Source: Candidatus Brocadia sp. (lineage in GTDB: Bacteria; Planctomycetota; Brocadiia; Brocadiales; Brocadiaceae). From it: a stretch of DNA of 45,019 nucleotides. The notes beneath the pieces were generated by a model, which worked only from the letters and a program-made list of their open reading frames with translations, searched no databases and was not told the origin of the DNA. Made by a program: the position numbers and the translations under genes. The stretch is from positions 1-45,019 of the forward strand of contig JABWAQ010000047.1 in the NCBI GenBank assembly GCA_013360945.1, read 5' to 3'. Positions 40,330-45,019 of the stretch are shown piece by piece (the stretch's first letter is position 1; every line of letters begins with the position of its first letter).

Positions 40330-41164
40330 CTCATCTGAAATAGTTGAAAAGGTATCCCATCTTTGCAGGGATGCCAATTTCAATTTGAATGATGATGTCC
40401 TTGATGCATTGAGGGACTCGTATGAGGCAGAAGGGGCTCCGGTTGCAAAGGAGATATTTGCTGAATTACTGGAAAACGCAAAGATTGCCCGCGAATGCCA
40501 GATGCCTCTATGCCAGGATACCGGGGTTGCCGTAATCTTCATTGAGATAGGAGAAAATGTGGAGATCACGGGTGGGCATCTTTACGACGCCATTAACAAA
40601 GGCGTCCGCAAGGGATATGAAGAGGGTTTTTTGCGAAAATCTATGGTTGCAGACCCCCTCAAACGGGTCAATACGGGCGATAACACACCGGCCATGATAC
40701 ACACAGAAATTATCCCTGAAAATCATTTGAAGATTACCTTCATGGCAAAGGGCGGAGGGTGTGAAAACATGAGCAGGCTTGCCATGTTAACCCCAGCTGA
40801 TGGCAGGGAAGGGGTGATTCGTTTTGTGGTGGAAACGGTAAAGATAGCAAAGGCAAACCCCTGTCCACCTATTATCGCAGGCGTCGGGATTGGCGGCACT
40901 TTTGATCATACTGCACTTTTGGCCAAAAAGGCGCTCTTGCGACCGCTGGGAACAAAGCATACTGATCCTGATACCGCTGAATTAGAACAAGAGATGCTGG
41001 AAAGGATAAACGACCTGGGTATTGGCGCTCAGGGACTGGGCGGCTGGATCACTGCCCTTGCCGTCCATGTGGAACGCTACCCATGCCATATCGCCAGCCT
41101 GCCTGTAGCCGTTAATATCGAGTGCCATGCGCACCGGGTGAAAACTGTGATATTAAGTGCTTGA
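40307..41164 (+). CDS. fumA-alpha: Class I fumarate hydratase, alpha subunit
   Basis: The 285-aa protein matches the N-terminal subunit of two-subunit, 4Fe-4S class I fumarases (also L-tartrate dehydratase-type): CQMPLCQDTGVAV (with the cluster Cys69), GDNTPAMIHTEII, AKGGGCENMSRLAM (Cys152) and PCPPIIAGVGIGG with a third Cys; the GSS-like dehydratase substrate loop is in GTKHTDPD. It interconverts fumarate and malate with the beta subunit encoded downstream. Its start overlaps the korC stop by 23 bases. Co-occurrence with Kor suggests a TCA branch in reductive or oxidative use. Three cluster cysteines are visible. Confidence 0.92.
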   Translation: MATRTRINSSEIVEKVSHLCRDANFNLNDDVLDALRDSYEAEGAPVAKEIFAELLENAKIARECQMPLCQDTGVAVIFIEIGENVEITGGHLYDAINKGVRKGYEEGFLRKSMVADPLKRVNTGDNTPAMIHTEIIPENHLKITFMAKGGGCENMSRLAMLTPADGREGVIRFVVETVKIAKANPCPPIIAGVGIGGTFDHTALLAKKALLRPLGTKHTDPDTAELEQEMLERINDLGIGAQGLGGWITALAVHVERYPCHIASLPVAVNIECHAHRVKTVILSA

Positions 41165-41292
41165 ATTTTTATTGGCTAAATGGCCAAATGGAAAGACAAA
41201 ATAAATTTTTACCGATACAGTAACGGATCAGTAAAAGAATCATTGTTAGAGAAATAACCATAAAGCCATTTAACCATGTGGTCATCCATGTT

Positions 41293-41886
41293 ATGTCAAA
41301 TATAATCCATGTAAAAACACCCCTTACGGACGATAGCATTGCAGACCTTAAGATTGGAGACAGGGTCCTCATAAACGGAATTATCTATACGGCCAGGGAC
41401 GCCGCACACAAGCGAATCGGAGAACTCATCGATCAGGGTACAGAATTACCCTTTGATATTCGGAATCAAATTATTTACTATACAGGTCCGAGTCCTGCAA
41501 AACCTGGCAGACCTATTGGGTCTTGCGGCCCTACCACGAGTTACCGCATGGACATATACACACCCAGGTTGCTGGAGAAAGGCCTGAAAGCCACGATTGG
41601 TAAAGGTAGTCGCTCCGAAGCCGTTGTTGAGGCCATGAAACAATACAAGGCAGTCTATTTTGTTGCCACCGGTGGCGCCGCCGCTTTGCTGGCAGGGGCT
41701 GTAAAAAAAGCGGAAATTATCGCATATCAAGACCTGGGGGCGGAGGCCATTATGCGACTCGAGGTGGAAAATTTCCCTGTGGTGGTTGCTAATGATATCC
41801 ATGGGAACGATTTGTACAAGGACGGCATTGCACAATATCAGAGGAGCGTTGGTCTGTTAAAAGATACTAAAAGCTCATGGTATTGA
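41293..41886 (+). CDS. fumA-beta: Class I fumarate hydratase, beta subunit
   Basis: The 197-aa protein has the beta subunit hallmarks: IADLKIGDRVLINGIIYTARDAAHKRI, GPSPAKPGRPIGSCGPTTSYRMDIYTPRLL, KAVYFVATGGAAALLAGAVKKAEIIAYQDLG and EAIMRLEVENFPVVVANDIHG. It supplies residues to the active site of the alpha subunit. I chose the ATG at 41293 (MSNIIHVKTPL is typical); a GTG five codons upstream is possible. It lies 128 bases after the alpha subunit, without overlap. Confidence 0.9.
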   Translation: MSNIIHVKTPLTDDSIADLKIGDRVLINGIIYTARDAAHKRIGELIDQGTELPFDIRNQIIYYTGPSPAKPGRPIGSCGPTTSYRMDIYTPRLLEKGLKATIGKGSRSEAVVEAMKQYKAVYFVATGGAAALLAGAVKKAEIIAYQDLGAEAIMRLEVENFPVVVANDIHGNDLYKDGIAQYQRSVGLLKDTKSSWY

Positions 41887-42128
41887 TAATCTTTTCCGAC
41901 CCGCCCGGATTAGGACATGAAAAAAATTTTATGCATTGTGTTGGACTGACCCGGTTACGAAAACCATCCTTGCAAGGAACTTGACAACCGTACGCCTCTT
42001 GAGGCGACATCTGCCCCGGCAATGGATATGCTGATGCGGGAAGGCCAAACCGGATTGATGTACACAACAGGAAAAGACATTGCACCGGAGTCTGGCATTG
42101 CGGTACTTAGTATCCTGAGGTATGATAT
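41887..42128. other. Short gap after fumarase
   Basis: This contains no complete gene. One plus frame from 41950 to 42159 is open (PGYENHPCKELDNRTPLEATSAP...LMREGQTGLMYTTGKD) and could be a fragment of an unnamed gene; it has no start or ribosome binding site and runs into the next gene. I give it little weight. Confidence 0.4.
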
Positions 42129-43256
42129 ATGCAAATACAAAAGAATAAAAATCGCCGGTTAAAAAGAATCTTAATCCCTTGCGGAATTTTCTTTGGAATG
42201 GTCTTAGCCTTTATTCTGATCACCCCGGTATTTATCTCAGGGAATTTTATCCAGCAAAAGGTTAATCAATTAATAGAAGACAGATTCAAACATAACAATC
42301 AGGTTGGCTCCGTTTCCTTTCATTGGCCCAACAGAATTAATATCTCCTATCTTACGATCCAGAGAGAAGAGCAAAACAAAGACTCTTTCATACATTTTGA
42401 GAATATACAAGGCACGTTAAAACTGTTTCCTCTCCTCTTTAGGAAAATTACCGTTAAAAAACTTTCTATACAACTGATTAATTACGAAAACCGGCTCCTG
42501 GTGAAAGACCTGGTTACCGACAGGCTTTCTTTCAATAACGGCATCATCTCTACCCATACGCGTCTCAACGTAAATGAAGGCCCAACTACCATCAAAGGAT
42601 TAATTGACCTTCATCAAAAAAAACCGGTATTTGACCTTGCCTTTGATGCAAAAGATGTTCACGTTACCCAGGACGTTCCATTCCTCGACCTCCTCCCTGT
42701 ATTCAAAGTAAAGGACGGTGAAATAGGGGGTATGCTGAGCGTTGCAGGTTCTCTGAGGGGCAAGGGAGCGGGCAAGGAAATTTTTAATAAAAAACTTGAT
42801 GCCGACGTGAAGCTTGAAGTAAGGGATGGATACGTTCGCGGCAATAAGTTGTTTTCTTCCATATTGGAAATCATGGGAAAAAAAGATTTGTATTCCTTTG
42901 ATTCGATGGAGGCAGTAATCCAGATCAAAGAAGGTAAGATTTATGCCCAAAAGATCGAGATACAGAGTCCACTCATGAACCTGAATGCAACAGGTAAATC
43001 CGAATTTGAAGGTTCGATCTCTTACGATGTTATCGTTAAAATTAACAAGGAACATCTCGGTAAGGACGCTGAAAAAATTGCAGGTCTCGTTTTAAAACAA
43101 AATGAGCTGCCAATAGAGATTCGGGGTACTATCAAAGACCCCAGGGTTGCGGTAAAACTTGACAAAGACAGCCTGGAACACGTTGTCAAAGGGTTGGTGA
43201 ATGATTTTTTACACACATCAAAAGAAAAACGGAAAAAGGAAAAGAAAGATAACTAA
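42129..43256 (+). CDS. AsmA-like inner-membrane-anchored protein
   Basis: The 375-aa protein has a basic start (NKNRRLKR), one N-terminal membrane helix (residues about 14-36, PCGIFFGMVLAFILITPVFI), and then a long beta-rich body typical of the AsmA superfamily: QKVNQLIEDRF, RKITVKKLSIQLINYENRLLVKDLVTDRL, LNVNEGPTTIKGLIDLHQKKP, MEAVIQIKEGKIYAQKIEIQSP and EIRGTIKDPRVAVKLDKD. AsmA-like proteins span the periplasm and bridge lipids between membranes or assist outer-membrane biogenesis. GAGG lies at normal distance before the ATG. It precedes CvpA by 3 bases. Confidence 0.78.
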   Translation: MQIQKNKNRRLKRILIPCGIFFGMVLAFILITPVFISGNFIQQKVNQLIEDRFKHNNQVGSVSFHWPNRINISYLTIQREEQNKDSFIHFENIQGTLKLFPLLFRKITVKKLSIQLINYENRLLVKDLVTDRLSFNNGIISTHTRLNVNEGPTTIKGLIDLHQKKPVFDLAFDAKDVHVTQDVPFLDLLPVFKVKDGEIGGMLSVAGSLRGKGAGKEIFNKKLDADVKLEVRDGYVRGNKLFSSILEIMGKKDLYSFDSMEAVIQIKEGKIYAQKIEIQSPLMNLNATGKSEFEGSISYDVIVKINKEHLGKDAEKIAGLVLKQNELPIEIRGTIKDPRVAVKLDKDSLEHVVKGLVNDFLHTSKEKRKKEKKDN

Positions 43257-43259
43257 AAA

Positions 43260-43835
43260 ATGAATTGGATTGACTATTCAATCTTTGCCATCTTCTTTTT
43301 TGCAGCGGCACTGGGACTTGTCAGCGGCCCGTTCCTTCAATTCCTCAGAATTGGCAGTTTATTAGTCTCATTCTTTACGGCGCTCTTTTTTTATGGCATC
43401 CTGAGTAACTTCCTGAAGGTCGTTTTCACTCAACCTACTGCCAACATATTCAGTTACTTTACCATCTTTGGGGTTGCGTTCATGGCTACCTATATCCTTA
43501 CGGACATTGCAAAAAGGATCATGGGAAAATGGGAGATGGGGATGGGTCTCAGGTTATTTGGTGGACTATTAGGGATACTCAAAGGGCTCGTCTTTTGTGG
43601 TGTAATAATCTTCGGCGTCTTGTCATTTTGCAGCAAACCGACCTGTGACAGGGTGAATACCTCAAAGATTGCAACTCAGATTGGGAAAGGCATGCAAACC
43701 ATCGTTTCGATTATTCCTGAAAACATATCAAACAAGATTAAAGGTTACGCAGAGGGCATCGAGAAAAAGAATTTATCGAAAGATGCAAAACCGGAGAAGG
43801 CAGACAAGGATGGAGACTTTAAGTCGTCTCTGTGA
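43260..43835 (+). CDS. cvpA: CvpA-family membrane protein
   Basis: The 191-aa protein has four hydrophobic segments ([80 protein letters not shown]) with the CvpA pattern of a glycine-rich GGLLGILKG loop before the last helix. The tail (from about 128) is charged and soluble. CvpA proteins are integral inner-membrane proteins linked in other bacteria to colicin V production and envelope stress. The start is 3 bases after the AsmA-like stop, so the two are co-transcribed. Confidence 0.78.
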   Translation: MNWIDYSIFAIFFFAAALGLVSGPFLQFLRIGSLLVSFFTALFFYGILSNFLKVVFTQPTANIFSYFTIFGVAFMATYILTDIAKRIMGKWEMGMGLRLFGGLLGILKGLVFCGVIIFGVLSFCSKPTCDRVNTSKIATQIGKGMQTIVSIIPENISNKIKGYAEGIEKKNLSKDAKPEKADKDGDFKSSL

Positions 43836-43839
43836 CCTG

Positions 43840-44024
43840 CACACCTGTTTATCCAGATGACTTCCGACACCTAAGCCATTCTTTGCAGCAACATGCGAAT
43901 AAACGACCGTTGTTTTTAGATTCCTGTGACCGGACAATTCCTGAATCGTTTTGATGTCATATCCATTCTCAAGCAGATGCGTCGCAAAACAATCTGAAAC
44001 CCACTTCAGACAAAAAGGACACAT
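43840..44024 (-). pseudogene. C-terminal remnant of a tyrosine recombinase/integrase
   Basis: The minus frame reads [47 protein letters not shown], which is the catalytic C-terminal third of a tyrosine recombinase (the box with HxxR-type residues is partly kept: SGHRNLKTT and YSHV with the Tyr). Upstream, the frame is lost and only 60-80 residues remain; the expected RHSF element reads SDCF. So the gene is a dead fragment of an IntI/XerD-like enzyme. It lies beside long hairpins and a toxin-antitoxin cassette. Confidence 0.72.
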
Positions 44025-44100
44025 ATTTATCTTTAAACAGTGCTTTCTGTTGACAACTAATATGGCATGATATACTATACTGACGTTTATAGAATAACGA

Positions 44101-44113
44101 TAAAATGAATGTT
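44101..44113 (+). repeat. Direct repeat flanking the TA cassette, left copy
   Basis: TAAAATGAATGTT here recurs as TAAAAATGAATGTT at 44825-44838, bracketing the hairpins and the toxin-antitoxin pair (about 725 bases apart). It looks like a duplicated target or recombination site. Confidence 0.5.
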
Positions 44114-44142
44114 CCTCCTGACCGCGGGCGGTCGGGAGGAAC
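44111..44142. repeat. 14-bp stem hairpin with CGGG loop
   Basis: GTTCCTCCTGACCG (44111-44124) pairs with CGGTCGGGAGGAAC (44129-44142), with one G-U wobble. It begins exactly at the end of the direct repeat. It is not followed by a U-tract in either direction. Confidence 0.75.
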
Positions 44143-44152
44143 GGAGCGCAGT

Positions 44153-44202
44153 TGCTCCAACAGCGTGTAACGCCTGCGGCGGGCGAACACGCTGTTGGAG
44201 CA
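44153..44202. repeat. 16-bp perfect stem hairpin
   Basis: TGCTCCAACAGCGTGT (44153-44168) and its exact reverse complement (44187-44202) enclose an 18-base loop rich in G and C. With the neighbouring hairpin it forms a pair of strong structures between integrase remnant and the cassette start. Confidence 0.8.
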
Positions 44203-44290
44203 GAAGGAACTTCGTCCCTCAGCTCAACTACGCCCCGTTAGGCGGCAGGATGATTCACCATGCTCGAACATAATCGTAGGAGGATTGTAG

Positions 44291-44515
44291 ATGAACCCAA
44301 CCAATACTTCGATCTTTGATCTGAGCCCGTCGGAAAAACTCCAGATCGTGGAAGATTTGTGGGATGACCTTGCGGCCACTCCCGAAGCGGTACCAGTTCA
44401 TGACTGGCAGAAGGAAGAGCTGGTACGGAGAAAAGCCAACCTGATGCAAAACCCGGCCTCCGGACTCACCTGGGAAGAAGTCAAACAAAGGGTCCGAAGT
44501 CGTTATGGCCGCTGA
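44291..44515 (+). CDS. Addiction-module antitoxin
   Basis: The 74-aa protein (FDLSPSEKLQIVEDLWDDLAATPEAVPV, then GLTWEEVKQRVRSRYGR) is the short addiction-module antitoxin family: an N-terminal segment with the conserved SPSEKLQIVEDLWDDL helix and a C-terminal WEEVKxR helix that wraps the toxin. AGGAGG lies 7 bases before the ATG. It overlaps the toxin start by 11 bases. It should stabilise the locus and repress its own promoter. Confidence 0.85.
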   Translation: MNPTNTSIFDLSPSEKLQIVEDLWDDLAATPEAVPVHDWQKEELVRRKANLMQNPASGLTWEEVKQRVRSRYGR

Positions 44516-44804
44516 GTTAATCATCGCGCCGGAAGCCGAGCAAGACCTGGCAGAGGCGTATGCCTGGTATGAGGGTCGACGGATCGGCTTAGGAGAGGAA
44601 TTTCTGAGCTGCGTCGATGCGTGTATTGAAGCGATCCGCCGTACGCCCGAGATGTATGTTCTGGTCCACGAAAACTATCGCCGGGGATTGGTGCGCCGCT
44701 TTCCCTATACGGTCTTCTACGAGTATGTTGAAGGCACGATGACCGTCTACAGCGTATTTCACACCTCCCGAGATCCCGACAAATGGCGTCGGCGTCTTCC
44801 ATGA
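44505..44804 (+). CDS. RelE/ParE-family toxin
   Basis: The 99-aa protein (IIAPEAEQDLAEAYAWYEGRRIGLGEEFLSCV, then RGLVRRFPYTVFYEYVEGTMTVYSVFHTSRDPDKWRRR) has the ParE/RelE fold: two helices, then a beta sheet with the RRFPYTVFYE and VYSVFHTSRDP strands and the C-terminal basic end. ParE types poison gyrase and RelE types cleave mRNA on ribosomes; the sequence does not decide between them. It is encoded in the +1 frame to the antitoxin. Confidence 0.85.
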   Translation: MAAELIIAPEAEQDLAEAYAWYEGRRIGLGEEFLSCVDACIEAIRRTPEMYVLVHENYRRGLVRRFPYTVFYEYVEGTMTVYSVFHTSRDPDKWRRRLP

Positions 44805-44876
44805 GCGGGGGACGATAGACCGCCTAAAAATGAATGTTAGGCAATATACAAAAACAAATTTATAAGGAGGCATATT

Positions 44877-45019
44877 ATGCCTTTATTACGTCAAAATATC
44901 CGTGATGGTAACGTTGCATACCCACATTGTAATGGCAAGACAACGTGCGCGTGTGGCTCTTGTGGTGTACAAAAACCATATTTTGACCGACATGGCAATC
45001 AAAAAGACATTACTATCGT
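44877..45019 (+). CDS. Short Cys-rich protein, truncated by window edge
   Basis: A frame starts at the ATG (44877) and runs off the right edge. A strong site (AAGGAGG, 44864-44870) lies 6 bases before it. The visible 47 residues contain CNGKTTCACGSCG, which resembles a zinc-ribbon or metal-binding loop. No family is recognised. It begins just after the right GTTAGGC boundary. Confidence 0.6.
   Translation, partial: MPLLRQNIRDGNVAYPHCNGKTTCACGSCGVQKPYFDRHGNQKDITI

Larger units (their letters stand above)
44237..44842 (+). mobile_element. Possible integron-like cassette with GTTAGGC boundaries
   Basis: GTTAGGC (44237-44243) starts and GTTAGGC (44836-44842) ends a 600-base unit that holds the antitoxin and toxin genes. 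GCCTAA lies 8 bases before the right one. Cassettes of integrons start and end at G^TTRRRY. The right end lacks a full-size attC, and the left side only partly fits attI, so the case is incomplete. A broken integrase is next to it. Confidence 0.4.

Noticed and set aside
41950..42159. Coding fragment after fumarase beta
   Set aside because: Open only about 200 bases, no start or ribosome binding site, and overlaps the AsmA-like start; too weak to call.

Overview
The window (about 45 kb, mid GC, dense genes, many intergenic palindromic repeats) is bacterial chromosome. The left two thirds is an extracellular contractile injection system (eCIS, Afp/PVC family): a headless, phage-tail-like machine with sheath, tube, baseplate, tape measure and AAA+ ATPase. 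No phage capsid, portal or terminase gene is present. The right third is central metabolism: 2-oxoacid:ferredoxin oxidoreductase (korD-A-B and a separate korC fused to an acetyltransferase) and two-subunit class I fumarase, parts of the reductive or oxidative TCA pathway of an anaerobe. The repeat types, the ferredoxin-linked TCA genes and GEMM riboswitches suggest an anaerobic, Gram-negative-type lineage (a TonB-receptor remnant is present), possibly Planctomycetota of the anammox group or a deltaproteobacterium-like phylum. That assignment is inference and weak.

Layout. 1-2.5 kb (minus): a membrane protein cut by the window edge, ankyrin and NTF2-like genes that look fused by a deletion, a second NTF2-like gene, and a DUF1360-like membrane protein. 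2.5-4.4 kb: repeats, a 99-bp MITE-like element and an AbrB/PIN toxin-antitoxin pair whose toxin lacks its first catalytic Asp. 4.4-30.6 kb (all minus, transcribed right to left): the eCIS operon. Order: Pvc16/DUF4255 terminator protein, unknown, sheath, tube 1, tube 2, DUF5908, LysM tube/hub protein, VgrG-like spike, PAAR tip, gp25-like, baseplate J (Afp11), split Afp12, a 1310-aa fibre/cage candidate, tape measure (Afp14), a DUF4157-HNH nuclease effector, a two-TM protein, and the AAA+ ATPase (Afp15). Most baseplate genes overlap by 4 bases or are a few bases apart.

30.6-35.5 kb: regulation and small modules. Two near-identical GEMM-I (cyclic di-GMP-I) riboswitches, each ending in an intrinsic terminator that shares the aptamer 3' strand, lie on the minus strand. 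One precedes the eCIS operon. The other precedes a sigma-54 activator gene (33165-34523) whose receiver domain lacks the phospho-acceptor Asp. The architecture predicts that a cyclic dinucleotide licenses transcription of both the weapon and a likely regulator. This is the most interesting signal in the window. Between them lie a DUF3467 gene, a TumA/TumE-like pair, an orphan Phd antitoxin and an array of GTGTAACA repeats.

35.5-43.8 kb (mostly plus): kor and fumarase genes, a secreted transglutaminase-like protein, AsmA-like and CvpA-like membrane proteins, and the decayed end of a TonB-dependent receptor gene. 43.8-45 kb: an integrase remnant, two long perfect or near-perfect hairpins and a ParE/RelE-type toxin-antitoxin cassette bounded by GTTAGGC and 12-13-bp direct repeats.
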